From contig JBBIKG010000001.1 of NCBI GenBank assembly GCA_037445555.1, forward strand, positions 115,527 through 179,526: DNA of 64,000 nt, written 5' to 3'. A model generated the notes under the pieces. The model did no database searches and had not been told where the DNA came from. It was given only the letters and a program-made list of their open reading frames with translations. This document shows positions 40,801 to 49,622 of this stretch, piece after piece. How positions within the stretch are numbered: the first letter of the stretch is position 1; every line of letters starts with the position of its first letter. This stretch comes from JAAYJT01 sp037445555. Its GTDB lineage: Bacteria; Bacteroidota; Bacteroidia; Bacteroidales; JAAYJT01. The translations under genes and the position numbers were made by a program.

Positions 40801-41312
40801 TGCTTGCTTGGCGGAAGCAAGGATTTTCGTATCGGCACCGATGGCTTCAGAGTGTCATCAGTAAGACTTCTGTTAAGGATGGCTTTGGCCGATACACTAT
40901 TGAGATACCCGGTGAGGATATTGGCAAGGTTTTCGATCAGCATTCGTTCTTCCTTCATGAAGGGGCCTTCATCGAAATCCATGAATTTACGCGTGTAGAA
41001 TACTTCAATAGCTCCTGTCTTTTCGTCGATCGTCTTAAACGACTGATATTGTACCCAAGGTGATTCTTCAAACTCTGCCGAGCGGTATTCTTTATTATCA
41101 AACCGGATGCGCGCCGTGGTGTACTCGGGATATTGCCAAGCCGAGGGAAGGATCATGCAAATATGCTGAAGGGTTTCCTCGAGCGGTTTGTTTTCCTTTA
41201 ATATTTCTGTAGTCCGGTTTATGGCAGCAAGCTCCTTGAGTCTTTCCCGGCGTTCAAACAATAATTTTTCGAGTTCTTCCTTGCTTACATTTATTGGTTG
41301 CTGGAAATTCAT
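37842..41312 (-). CDS. GAF / receiver-like / PEP-synthase nucleotide-binding domain protein
   Basis: An 1156-residue cytoplasmic protein of a conserved but uncharacterised Bacteroidetes type. A helical lead-in and GAF-like sensor domain cover about 15-145. Two receiver-like domains follow (about 195-330, VREILLVANLYDAYSIEREG; about 340-490, VRAIVLVEDS), the second retaining an acidic pocket. The ATP-grasp domain of PEP synthase/pyruvate phosphate dikinase spans about 595-980 (GSLGGKGRGVAFINTL; PIAIRSSGLFEDSLTQPFAGIFETY; FYLLQIKPL). The phosphohistidine and PEP-binding barrel domains of true PEP synthase are absent. A conserved end block has LIGPGRWGTRDRWIGIPV (about 1056-1073). It may couple a signal to a phosphotransfer or nucleotide switch, but this is inference. 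Confidence 0.8.
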   Translation of the reverse strand: MNFQQPINVSKEELEKLLFERRERLKELAAINRTTEILKENKPLEETLQHICMILPSAWQYPEYTTARIRFDNKEYRSAEFEESPWVQYQSFKTIDEKTGAIEVFYTRKFMDFDEGPFMKEERMLIENLANILTGYLNSVSAKAILNRSLTDDTLKPSVPIRKSLLPPSKQLLQRFLNKNNSNRDVYHDLMPFKVREILLVANLYDAYSIEREGRFSEHVLGEYAQLNLTSVPRITGVSSADEVFHELNSKHYDMIIFMIGVDKKQPVELSRKIKTEFSYIPIYFLLNGNRDIEYFADQKKICPFIDRLFVWNGESQVFFAMIKHLEDRINVENDTRVGMVRAIVLVEDSPQYYSRYLPILYNIVMEQTKRIIDDVSTDELYKVLRMRARPKILLASDYEEAVEILDKYREFLLCLITDVKYERAGRLDENAGVSLASYIRQRKPELPIVIQSSDAENANLAYELKATFIDKNSESLTQDFRSFIAHYLGFGNFIYRNESGTQIAVAKSLREFESHLQTIPDESLLYHARKDHFSLWLMARGEIQVAKIINPLKAHDFDSPQSLRAYLIEVIQQFRNEQNRGKIIPFEESAIPDESNIVSLMDGSLGGKGRGVAFINTLIFNYNFYQHIPNIHVRAPVTLVIGTTEFEYYLERNNLHKVVFDGVPYEEIKRIFIEARLTETLMKRLKIVLRHLRKPIAIRSSGLFEDSLTQPFAGIFETYLLPNNHPDLNMRVEQAANAIKLVYASVYSPVARGYIEAVNYRLDEEKMAVVLQEVVGNRFGDYFYPHVSGVAQSYNYYPFAHMKPEEGFAIAALGLGKYVVEGEKAYRFSPRYPDTEINSPKDQYLNSQVDFIAVDLRKKNPALLEGDMAGLAVLPVSEAEGHGTLKHLASVYDNNNNRITPGLSAAGPRIINFADILKYNYVPLAKTIETVLDVVKEALGSPVEIEFAVDLNKDRDMRASFYLLQIKPLIGAEQDYNINLQDIKPEELILRSDRCMGNGLIDYITDVIYVDRHVFDKSQTIVMAEEIDLLNRQMIENDRKYLLIGPGRWGTRDRWIGIPVAWPQISNAKVIVETSLDGFPLDASSGSHFFHNVTSMNVGYISLPFDSSGNFLRWEVLDSQPLIQSTKYFRHARFEKPLKIRMDGKQRLSLVTLDS

Positions 41313-41652
41313 ATACTTCTGATTCGTTTATTCCAATCCCTTGTTTATATCGTAACAGTCATTAACAGGCCTGCATTTTTTCTCTAAAAATATAAAGTAT
41401 TTGTCTTACAACGCTTTTCTGCTTGAACGAAATTACCGAAAAAGGTCTTTTAACTATGCTGCATATCGTAGTGCGGTGTCAGCCAAATTGTTAGAAATAT
41501 AATATCATTAAATATACATATATAATTAAAATGCTCGCTTATGTTTTTTTTCGAAAAATGTAAAAAAGGAAGTACGAAGGGCTTGAGGTATTAAGATTTT
41601 AATTATTATTGCGGCAGGCACAACCGTTTAATCACCTAAAAACCATCGATTT
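41313..41652. other. 340-base AT-rich divergent intergenic region
   Basis: Separates the PEP-synthase-like gene (minus) from gdhA (plus) and should carry both promoters. It is very AT-rich between about 41495 and 41560. Apart from the weak gdhA promoter listed separately, I see no RNA gene, riboswitch fold or operator repeat that I can support. Confidence 0.5.
41583..41611 (+). promoter_or_regulatory. weak candidate promoter of gdhA
   Basis: TTG (41583-41585), 18 bases, then TATTATTG (41604-41611), one mismatch and one base short of the common spacer. It lies 41 bases before the start codon. Confidence 0.3.
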
Positions 41653-43008
41653 ATGACAAGTAACGTATTAAAACAACTAGTGGACGACTTTATGGCTCCG
41701 ATTATTGCGAAAAATGCCGGAGAGTTAGAATTCCATCAGGCAGTTCGAGAGGTAGCTGAATCACTTTTACCCTACATCGAAGAAAATCCTAAGTACAAAC
41801 ACGCCAAGATTTTACAACGCATTGCCGAACCTGAGCGTGTCATCATGTTCAGGGTACCCTGGCTCGACGACAAAGGCGAAGTGCAGATCAACCGCGGATT
41901 CCGCATCGAGATGAACAGTGCCATTGGCCCATACAAAGGTGGTTTGAGGTTTCACCCAACGGTAAACCTCGGCATCCTGAAGTTTCTGGCATTCGAGCAG
42001 GTGTTTAAAAACAGCCTGACAACCTTGCCAATGGGTGGCGGAAAGGGTGGATCAGACTTTGATCCCAAGGGCAAGACCGATAACGAGGTGATGAAATTCA
42101 CTCAGAGCTTCATGAATGAACTCTTCCGCCATATCGGGCCTGATACTGACGTTCCCGCCGGTGACATTGGTGTGGGTGGTCGTGAAGTGGGGTTCATGTT
42201 TGGGCAGTACAAAAGGTTGAGGAACGAATTTACGGGAGTGTTCACGGGCAAAGGTCGCGAGTGGGGAGGCAGCCTGATACGGCCCGAAGCTACCGGGTAT
42301 GGCGCCACATATTTTGCCGAAGAAATGCTCAAAACCCGTGGAGATTCGCTTAAGGGGAAAATTGTTACTGTTTCAGGTTCGGGCAATGTTGCACAGTTTG
42401 CTACCGAAAAGGTTACAGAAATGGGTGGTAAAGTTGTTACATTATCCGACAGCGATGGATTTATCTATGACCCTAAGGGTATTGATAATGAAAAACTTAA
42501 GTGGGTTATGGACCTGAAAAACGTCCGTCGGGGAAGAATTAAGGAATACATCAACAAATTTGGTGGGGAGTACCACGAAGGCATACGGCCATGGGTGGTG
42601 AAATGCGAAGTGGCAATGCCTTGTGCCACACAAAACGAGGTGGATGGTGAAGAAGCACGTAACCTGATCAAAAACGGTTGTTTCGTAGTAAGCGAAGGCG
42701 CCAATATGCCATCGGTTCCCGAAGCCATCGAAGAATATATCAAAGCAGGTATTCTATATGGCCCCGGCAAGGCAGCTAATGCAGGCGGAGTGGCCACCTC
42801 GGGCCTCGAAATGACGCAGAACTCGATGCGCTTGTCATGGAGCCGCGAAGAAGTAGATGCCAAACTGCACCAGATCATGAAAAACATCCATGCAACCTGT
42901 GTCAAATTCGGCAAGGAAGACACGGGGTATATCAACTATGTGAATGGAGCCAATGTGGGTGGGTTTGTGAAGGTTGCCGATGCCATGCTTGCCCAAGGCC
43001 TTGTGTAA
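41653..43008 (+). CDS. gdhA: glutamate dehydrogenase, probably NADP-dependent
   Basis: A 451-residue hexameric-type enzyme interconverting 2-oxoglutarate plus ammonia and glutamate. The substrate/catalytic region reads GPYKGGLRFHP and TTLPMGGGKGGSDFDPKGK with the catalytic Lys, and PAGDIGVGGREVGFMFGQYK follows. The Rossmann motif is VSGSGNVAQFATEK (about 236-249), with Ser-Asp after the second strand (TLSDSDGF), which fits the NADP(H)-type class, though cofactor choice is inferred. The length is standard. A strong terminator follows at 43053. Confidence 0.95.
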   Translation: MTSNVLKQLVDDFMAPIIAKNAGELEFHQAVREVAESLLPYIEENPKYKHAKILQRIAEPERVIMFRVPWLDDKGEVQINRGFRIEMNSAIGPYKGGLRFHPTVNLGILKFLAFEQVFKNSLTTLPMGGGKGGSDFDPKGKTDNEVMKFTQSFMNELFRHIGPDTDVPAGDIGVGGREVGFMFGQYKRLRNEFTGVFTGKGREWGGSLIRPEATGYGATYFAEEMLKTRGDSLKGKIVTVSGSGNVAQFATEKVTEMGGKVVTLSDSDGFIYDPKGIDNEKLKWVMDLKNVRRGRIKEYINKFGGEYHEGIRPWVVKCEVAMPCATQNEVDGEEARNLIKNGCFVVSEGANMPSVPEAIEEYIKAGILYGPGKAANAGGVATSGLEMTQNSMRLSWSREEVDAKLHQIMKNIHATCVKFGKEDTGYINYVNGANVGGFVKVADAMLAQGLV

Positions 43009-43052
43009 ACTATTTTCCCCGATTCTGGCATTTTAGAAGTCAATTGTATTTT

Positions 43053-43094
43053 GAGGGCGGCTTGCCGATTTCCGGCAAGCCGCCCTCACTTTTT
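43053..43094 (+). terminator. strong terminator after gdhA
   Basis: A perfect 15-bp stem (43053-43067 with 43073-43087, GC-rich) with a 5-base loop, followed by a run of five T (43090-43094). It lies 45 bases after the gdhA stop codon. Confidence 0.95.
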
Positions 43095-43213
43095 GGTTAA
43101 ATCGTATGTAAATAAATTGTTAAATCAACACATCGGGATGTACAAATTTTTTGATTTTGTGCTAATTTGGCCCAATATTTTGTAAAAAATATTTTAATTA
43201 AAAAATTACCGCT

Positions 43214-43777
43214 ATGAAAAAGACTGCTACGCTAATTCTGGCATTATTCCTCTTCACGGGCCTCATGGCTCAGAACCCAATTTTCTTAAAAGGAGACAAA
43301 GTGGTAAATGTTGGCATAGGAATTGGTTCTACCCTTTATGCCAGTTCGTATTATCACACAAAAATTCCCCCCATCTCCGGTTCATTTGAGTTAGGCTTCA
43401 TGGATGGAGTGCTTGAAAAAGGAAGCATCGGGCTTGGAGGGTATCTCGGTTTATCAGCGGCTAAATGGGAGAGCCCCTATTTGGGAGGATCCTATGGCTG
43501 GAACTATACAAATTTTATTCTTGGTGCCCGAGGCGCATTCCACTACCCGCTCATCGAAAAATTTGATACCTATGCGGGCGTTTTGCTCGGGTACAACATT
43601 GTCTCTTCAAAATACTTCGGCGATCCGAGCTGGTCAGTCGGTAGTGCTGCCACAAGTTCGGTTGTTTACGCCGGCTTTGTCGGGGGTAGGTATTACTTTT
43701 CCGAAAAAATAGGTGCTATGGTGGAGCTTGGTTATGGTATAGCTTACCTGAATTTAGGGATTGCTCTGAAATTGTAG
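43214..43777 (+). CDS. small outer-membrane beta-barrel protein
   Basis: A 187-residue exported protein. The signal is TATLILALFLFTGLMAQ (cleavage near 20). The mature part alternates polar and hydrophobic residues with many Gly, Tyr and Ser (GSIGLGGYLGLSA, NFILGARGAFHYPL, VYAGFVGGRYYFSEKIGAMVELGYG) and ends in a hydrophobic strand (IALKL), consistent with an 8-stranded barrel of the OmpA/OmpW-like kind. No specific function can be read. It is a single gene between the gdhA terminator and the convergent gldFG gene. Confidence 0.7.
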   Translation: MKKTATLILALFLFTGLMAQNPIFLKGDKVVNVGIGIGSTLYASSYYHTKIPPISGSFELGFMDGVLEKGSIGLGGYLGLSAAKWESPYLGGSYGWNYTNFILGARGAFHYPLIEKFDTYAGVLLGYNIVSSKYFGDPSWSVGSAATSSVVYAGFVGGRYYFSEKIGAMVELGYGIAYLNLGIALKL

Positions 43778-43895
43778 TCTTTTCTGACAACGGTCTCATT
43801 CTGGGCAAGTCGCTCTCGAACTGAAACGTAAATAATTATAATCGCAGGAGGTGGGCATCGTTCGCCCCCTTACTGTATCATGTCTTACAGATGAT

Positions 43896-46385
43896 TTATT
43901 TGCGGGTAAATTTATTTATCCTTATCCAATGTGCCACTTTTCCAAATGCTATCAGCAGCAGCACAGGTAATGCAACATTAAGAATTTGCCAGGCTGCTTT
44001 ATTCTTGTTGAACGAAAGTGTGTCTAGTTTGCGATACAGTACATTACGTGACCGGATACCTATAATGCCTGACTCGTCGGCAAAATAATTTATGGCGTTG
44101 AGAAAAAAATCATTGTTTCCGTATTGCTGGCCTGAAAAATGATCATAGCCAAGCGGATAAGGAAAAGACTGGGTTGAACTTGCCTGATTTCTTACAATAT
44201 CACCATCGGCCACCACTATCATGGCAGAAGGGAAACTTTCAGTCAAATGCCGGTAATCGTTCAATCCTGCCGTTGGCGGAAGGCGATTTGCCCACAAGGA
44301 CCTGAAGTTCCCCTCAAGGAGAGTTGCTACTGGGATTCGCCCGGCGTTGAATTCGCTTTGAACCGGATCGCGTTTTAATATTTCCAGTGAGATCATGGCG
44401 GGAACTGTCTGCATACGGGTATACCCTGAAGTGGTCAGAAGATGTCTGGTGCTGACACCCGGTGTTTCTACAACCTCAACTGGGCTTATGAAATGACCAA
44501 TGCTTGCATTGATATTTTTTACCAGTGGAAAATCGGATGCTGGGAACAACAGAGGAAAATAATACCATGGGTAGGGTGTAAACTGAGGCTGATTGCCGAC
44601 CGTTCCCGTTACAATCGGAATCGGTAGAGCTGTTAGGTCCATTAGCAGCGTACTGCCAAGCTTCACACCATAACGGAACAATTGATCGGTAAGATTGATT
44701 TCGAGAGGCAAGGCCAATGTTTGCCCGGCTGCCTGCAGGCTGTCCATGCTTGTTGACACCGCATCCAAAGCCCAAAACACCTTGCCTCCGTGCATGATAT
44801 ATTGATCTATAACATATTTGTCGGCTTCACTGAATGGGTATCTTGGCTTGGCAATCACAATGGCTGCGTACCTCGGTAACCATATGCCCGGACTTACTTC
44901 AGCCGAACGACTCAGCAGGCTGCTTATCGCTCCATCCAGTGTAACAAATCCGGTTTCGTAAAACTCGCCAAGAATTTCCTGTGCCGATGCCAACTGCCAT
45001 GGTGTCAGCTCTCCGTGCCCCTGAATAAAAGCCACACGCGGTTTGGTTGTGTTTAAGAGTTTTTTAATGGTAATCGCCAGTTTGTACTCCAGATTCTCAA
45101 CGGACTTATTTATGACTGCATCAGGCTGCTGGCCGAGCTGCGCCGAAAGGAACTCCAGGGTAGCAGTACGGCCTTGATAACTTACGATGGCCCCGGGATA
45201 AATCACCTGGGTTTTCTGTTGCCCGGATGCAGTTACGTTCAGTTGGAAAGGGGTAAGCCCCTGGCTGAACAAATATTTTTGCAAGGTGTCTGTTTTGCCT
45301 TGTTTCTCATTCGCCAACGGATCGATCAGTTCATAACGGATAAGGTTGTTATGAGAATGCAATTCATCCAGCATTTCGCGCACACTGTTTCGTAAACGCA
45401 CAAATCCGGCGGGGAAATTGCCATCGAGGTAAATCCTGAATACCATCGTCTCCCGAACATCACGTATCAGGGCCTTTGTGACCGGTGAAAGTGTGTGGCG
45501 TCTTTCGCTGGTAAGGTCAAAACGTATGTTTGCCTTCTGGCCTGCAATGTGTATAAAACTAATTAAAACTAAGAACCCTGCAAACCACAGGATACTAACA
45601 GATCTGACAGAAAGAGATGTGTGACTGCTTAATGCCGGCGCGGCTGCAGATTGCCATTTCCGGCTACTGAGCCACAACTTGGCAAGTAGTATAAACAGGG
45701 CGATTATGCTGACAAAGTAGATCACATCCCTTGAATCGATTACACCCCTGCTTAATGCAGTGAAGTGGGCATTCATCCCGAGTTGTTGCAGGAAATAGCT
45801 GCTTCGACCGAAGAGCCGGAGGGTATGGATCAGATCGAATCCCACGAAAAGAAAAGCGCTCAGTAAGAATGCCAGGATGAAGGCAACCACCTGGTTTGAG
45901 GTCGTTGCCGAACAAAACACTCCAATTGCAACAAAAGAGCCAGCAAGCAGCAATAACCCAAGATATGACCCCAGGGTGGCTCCCGTATCGATATTTCCCT
46001 GGGGAGACCCAAGCAGCCATACTGACAGGAAATAGATCATAGTAGGCAAAATAGCCAGTAATGACACCGTCCATCCGGCCAGAAATTTGGAGAAGATAAG
46101 CTGATAATCACTGATTGGGCGAGTCAGAAGGAGTTCCATGGTTCCCGACTTACGCTCTTCGGCCAGGAGACGCATGGTGATAGCAGGTATCAATATTAAA
46201 AATACGAGCGGTGCTATCGTAAATAGTCCTTCAAGGCTGGATTGCCCATAGTCTGCAATATTGTATTGACCGGGGAAAACCCACAAAAATAGTCCGGTAA
46301 CTATTAAAAACACTGAAATGGCTAGATATCCGGTCAAGGATGAGAAGAAAGAGTTGAGTTCTTTCCTGATGAGTGCAATTATCAT
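43896..46385 (-). CDS. GldF-GldG fusion: ABC-2-type permease plus auxiliary domain
   Basis: An 829-residue membrane protein. Residues 1-240 form an ABC-2 permease of the GldF kind, with six membrane helices (for example YLAISVFLIVTGLFLWVFP and FIHIAG preceded by VSILWFAGFLVLIS) and the motif LLTRPISDYQLIFSKFLAGW. From about 255 a second part resembles GldG: a membrane helix, a long soluble domain (RFDLTSERRHTLSPVTKALI, PRVAFIQGHGELTPWQ, KVFWALDAVSTSMDS) and a C-terminal helix (ILNVALPVLLLIAFGKVAHWI). In Flavobacterium GldF and GldG are separate proteins working with the ATPase GldA. No gldA lies in this window. A role in transport related to gliding or secretion is inferred. Confidence 0.88.
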   Translation of the reverse strand: MIIALIRKELNSFFSSLTGYLAISVFLIVTGLFLWVFPGQYNIADYGQSSLEGLFTIAPLVFLILIPAITMRLLAEERKSGTMELLLTRPISDYQLIFSKFLAGWTVSLLAILPTMIYFLSVWLLGSPQGNIDTGATLGSYLGLLLLAGSFVAIGVFCSATTSNQVVAFILAFLLSAFLFVGFDLIHTLRLFGRSSYFLQQLGMNAHFTALSRGVIDSRDVIYFVSIIALFILLAKLWLSSRKWQSAAAPALSSHTSLSVRSVSILWFAGFLVLISFIHIAGQKANIRFDLTSERRHTLSPVTKALIRDVRETMVFRIYLDGNFPAGFVRLRNSVREMLDELHSHNNLIRYELIDPLANEKQGKTDTLQKYLFSQGLTPFQLNVTASGQQKTQVIYPGAIVSYQGRTATLEFLSAQLGQQPDAVINKSVENLEYKLAITIKKLLNTTKPRVAFIQGHGELTPWQLASAQEILGEFYETGFVTLDGAISSLLSRSAEVSPGIWLPRYAAIVIAKPRYPFSEADKYVIDQYIMHGGKVFWALDAVSTSMDSLQAAGQTLALPLEINLTDQLFRYGVKLGSTLLMDLTALPIPIVTGTVGNQPQFTPYPWYYFPLLFPASDFPLVKNINASIGHFISPVEVVETPGVSTRHLLTTSGYTRMQTVPAMISLEILKRDPVQSEFNAGRIPVATLLEGNFRSLWANRLPPTAGLNDYRHLTESFPSAMIVVADGDIVRNQASSTQSFPYPLGYDHFSGQQYGNNDFFLNAINYFADESGIIGIRSRNVLYRKLDTLSFNKNKAAWQILNVALPVLLLIAFGKVAHWIRINKFTRK

Positions 46386-46488
46386 GCAGAACAGCGTTAA
46401 CGGGCTGTGTGCAAAATTAGTTTATAAATCGACACTCATACCATTTCGTGACCGCCATGCAGGTCCCAGGTATTTTGCAGCTTTTTAT

Positions 46489-49365
46489 CTATTCTTTAAT
46501 AAACTGGTCGAATTTCATTTCTACGACACGACCATATGCAGATAATTTGTTCCGGTCTTTTTCCGGCAAATTGCCCGACACGGAGATTTGCAAAGGCTTG
46601 TCCTTGATTTGCTTCGAGTAGAAATTAACTATATCGTCAAAGGTTAAGTTTTTATATAAAGCATACCGATGCTCGCGCGGATCGTTTTCATAGCCTTGCA
46701 TGCGCCAGCGTGCCACAGTGGTGTTAAGCTGCCTGAATCCCGGCTGAGAAGTGTGTATCGATTGCAGCAAATCGTTCAGGATGCTTTGCATGCGGTCGGG
46801 CTTCTGAGGCATATTAAGGATCAGGTTGCTCATGGCATCGATGGCGTCAATGGTCTTATCGCTCTGAGTATTGATGTAGCCTGTCAGGTATGCAGGATTT
46901 TCCATATGAAATGGTATGCGCATAGTAGCTCTTGCGGTGTAGGCGAGTGACCTGAATTCACGGATTTCCTGGAACACCAGCGAACTCATACTTCCTCCGA
47001 AATACTCATTGAAGGCATAGGCAAGAACCTTTTCATCCTCGCTCAGCGAATTAGCCTTGACATAGAAATACAGGTTGCTTTGTCTTGCCTTGGGATTTTG
47101 ATGTACATATATAGTCTTTGAATCAAAACTGTTTAGAGCAGGTTCAAAAAACTCGCCTTTTAATGGCGACTGATTGAATGTTAGGTTTTCCATTAGTATT
47201 TTTCTCAAATCTGCCAGGAGTGTATTGCCTGTGTAGAGTAAATTAGCATTGTACTTCAGAACACCTTTAAAAGCTGCCAGAAGTTGATTGCTTTCAAGTT
47301 TTTTTGCTTCAGCCAGGGTGATGTTGCGCCTGGAGGCTGCATTTTCGCCAAATAAAGCAAACTGGTTGAGTCCATCTGCAATAGCAGCCGGATCGTTTCG
47401 GCGGGTGCGGTTGTTGGCCTGGATGCTTTGCACAAATTTTTGCAGCTGCTTATCGTCTTTTGCGGGCTGGGTCAAGATTTCATTCAGCAGCTTAAGAGTT
47501 GGCGCAAGGTTGTGTTCGAAACCTTCAATGCTTATGGTAAAATTATTTTCGCCTGAGGTAAATGAAAGGGTAGAACCCAAATTTTGCAACTCCTGTCTGA
47601 ACTTTAAGAAAGGTTTTTCAACGGTCCCCACAAGGTTCATGTATCCCGCAACACTTGGAAGCAACCTGTCTTTAAACTCACCGGCATTAATATCTATTGT
47701 TAACGTAAATATTTCGTTGTAAGGGTTTTGAGTATAATAAAGTTCATAGCCCGGAGCCAATGGTTCGAATCTAACATCTTGGCCGAACCTAATAAATTTT
47801 GGAGCCAGAAAAGGGGTACCCTTTGCTGATAATAACTGGTTGAATTCTGATTTCTTTTCGGTATTCTGGGGCAAGACAGGTTTCCAGTCGGGCTTCTGCA
47901 GCTTGTCTTTTTTGGGGAAGCCCATCTTCGACTGATACACCAGATGATCAGACCCGAGATAAGTGTTAGCTATGCGCATCACATCCTCCTTAGAAATTTC
48001 TTCAGCTCTTTCAATGTCTTTCAGGTGATCGTGCCATTGCTTGCCGGTAATGAATAATTCAGTCAGTATGTTGGTGCGACTGCTGGTGGTTTCCAGCTCA
48101 CGCATGGCTTCTTTACGAAATTCGAGTTTGACCGCCTGGAGCAACTCGTCGCTAAACTCGCCACGCCGCAGCTTACTCAGTCCTTCATTCACCAAAGTTT
48201 CGGCAGAGCTAAATGACTGCCCTATAACCTTTGGCATGAAAAGCACGATATAGCTGCCATGATCACTTGCCTGCAATGGAATCGCCTGTATTGTCATCAA
48301 TTTATTATCCATCACCAGTTTATTTAGAATTCCCGTGCCGCCACTGTTTATAAGGAGTTTGGAAGCGATCTCAAAAGCAAGCTGGTCTGCATGGCTGGCT
48401 TCAACGGTGCGAAAACCCATCAGTCCGATCTGTATCGGAGTGAGGCGTACCTGCTTAAACTCCCTTCCTTTAAAAGAGGCCAATTCGTTACGCGTAAGCT
48501 CAGGCAAAGGGGCACTGCGAAGTATTCCAAATTTTTCTTCGATCATGGGTATGATGTCATCCGATTTGAAATCGCCGGATAAGATCAGCGCCATGTTGTT
48601 GGCTACATACCAGGTTTGATAAAACTCCATCATTTTGCTTAACCTGGGATTTTTCAAATGTTCGGTGGTTCCGATTACAGGTTTCGAAAACGGGTGGTCT
48701 TTGTAAAATGTTTGCAGAAAGTCCTCTATCATAGCCTGCACCGGCCTGTCGCTGTAAAGATTTTTTTCTTCATATACCGTTTCAAGTTCAGACTGGAAGA
48801 GGCGGAACACAGGATTTCGGAATCTCTCTACATAAATATCCATCCACTTTTCGAGCTGGTTGGCCGGAAAGCTATTGTAGTAACGGGTTTGCTCAAAACT
48901 TGTGGAGGCATTAAGCCCTTCGCTGCCTATATCCCGCAACATATCGGCCACCTCGTTGGGTATGGCAAACGCAGCAGCCTTGAGCGAAAGACGGTTGATC
49001 TCCCTCTGGATGTCTGTTCTTTTATCTTCTTCAGTAGTTAGAAAAAGTTTATCGTATAACATCGATATACTGTCCAGATACAGTTTCTCGGCCTTCCAGT
49101 TGATTGTACCGATAAGGTCGGTGCCCTTAAACATGATGTGTTCAAAATAATGAGCTATACCGGTGGCATCTTCGGGATCGTTACGACTTCCTGCCTTAAC
49201 TACCACAGAACCGTAAATTTCCGGCTTGCTGTGATCTTCGTTCAGGTAAACTGTCAGTCCGTTCTTTAATGTAAATTTTCTGACATCCAGCGGGCCACAA
49301 AATAGAGAGTGACTGACAAACAAAGCAGCTAAAAGTAAGGTCAGGGGGGAAAAACGTTTTTTCAT
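46489..49365 (-). CDS. M16-family zinc metallopeptidase, exported
   Basis: A 958-residue insulinase/pitrilysin-type protease with a signal peptide (SPLTLLLAALFVSHSLFCG). The inverted zinc motif HxxEH is present as His72-Tyr-Phe-Glu75-His76 in GIAHYFEHIMFKG, with the downstream ETVYEEKNL segment holding the third ligand region. The two halves (about 25-480 and 530-958) form the usual clam-shell, and only the first is catalytic. It degrades peptides in the periplasm. The TRYYNSFPANQLEKWMDIYVERF segment is typical. It lies 103 bases upstream of gldFG on the same strand, a grouping without an obvious shared purpose. Confidence 0.93.
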   Translation of the reverse strand: MKKRFSPLTLLLAALFVSHSLFCGPLDVRKFTLKNGLTVYLNEDHSKPEIYGSVVVKAGSRNDPEDATGIAHYFEHIMFKGTDLIGTINWKAEKLYLDSISMLYDKLFLTTEEDKRTDIQREINRLSLKAAAFAIPNEVADMLRDIGSEGLNASTSFEQTRYYNSFPANQLEKWMDIYVERFRNPVFRLFQSELETVYEEKNLYSDRPVQAMIEDFLQTFYKDHPFSKPVIGTTEHLKNPRLSKMMEFYQTWYVANNMALILSGDFKSDDIIPMIEEKFGILRSAPLPELTRNELASFKGREFKQVRLTPIQIGLMGFRTVEASHADQLAFEIASKLLINSGGTGILNKLVMDNKLMTIQAIPLQASDHGSYIVLFMPKVIGQSFSSAETLVNEGLSKLRRGEFSDELLQAVKLEFRKEAMRELETTSSRTNILTELFITGKQWHDHLKDIERAEEISKEDVMRIANTYLGSDHLVYQSKMGFPKKDKLQKPDWKPVLPQNTEKKSEFNQLLSAKGTPFLAPKFIRFGQDVRFEPLAPGYELYYTQNPYNEIFTLTIDINAGEFKDRLLPSVAGYMNLVGTVEKPFLKFRQELQNLGSTLSFTSGENNFTISIEGFEHNLAPTLKLLNEILTQPAKDDKQLQKFVQSIQANNRTRRNDPAAIADGLNQFALFGENAASRRNITLAEAKKLESNQLLAAFKGVLKYNANLLYTGNTLLADLRKILMENLTFNQSPLKGEFFEPALNSFDSKTIYVHQNPKARQSNLYFYVKANSLSEDEKVLAYAFNEYFGGSMSSLVFQEIREFRSLAYTARATMRIPFHMENPAYLTGYINTQSDKTIDAIDAMSNLILNMPQKPDRMQSILNDLLQSIHTSQPGFRQLNTTVARWRMQGYENDPREHRYALYKNLTFDDIVNFYSKQIKDKPLQISVSGNLPEKDRNKLSAYGRVVEMKFDQFIKE

Positions 49366-49600
49366 AAAAATTGATTTTTCATTACTGGGGAGCGCGGTTA
49401 GTTCACAATGAGCTAAAGCCTTGCTGCTAAATTATGAAATTATCCCGCATGTGTTTACTAAGTTATTCTCGATACTGATTTACCACTTTCCTGAGGTACA
49501 TAAGCACAATTTTCGTTTCCATGCACCTTTGACCAGGATATAATTCCGGAGGTTTTCGGCATTTTTCGCCTAAAGTCTTTTAAGGTTTGATATTTTTCGG

Positions 49601-49608
49601 TATTTTTG
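49601..49608 (+). promoter_or_regulatory. candidate -7 element of the outer-membrane protein gene
   Basis: TATTTTTG lies 14 bases before the ATG at 49623, with TTTT at 49578-49581 in the -33 position (19-base spacer). It lies downstream of an ATG at 49587 in the same frame, so it favours the later start. Confidence 0.4.
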
Positions 49609-49622
49609 TAAAAATTGCCTTT

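Noticed and set aside
37842..41312. Annotation as PEP synthase or pyruvate phosphate dikinase
   Set aside because: Only the nucleotide-binding domain is present. The phosphohistidine and PEP-binding barrel domains are missing.
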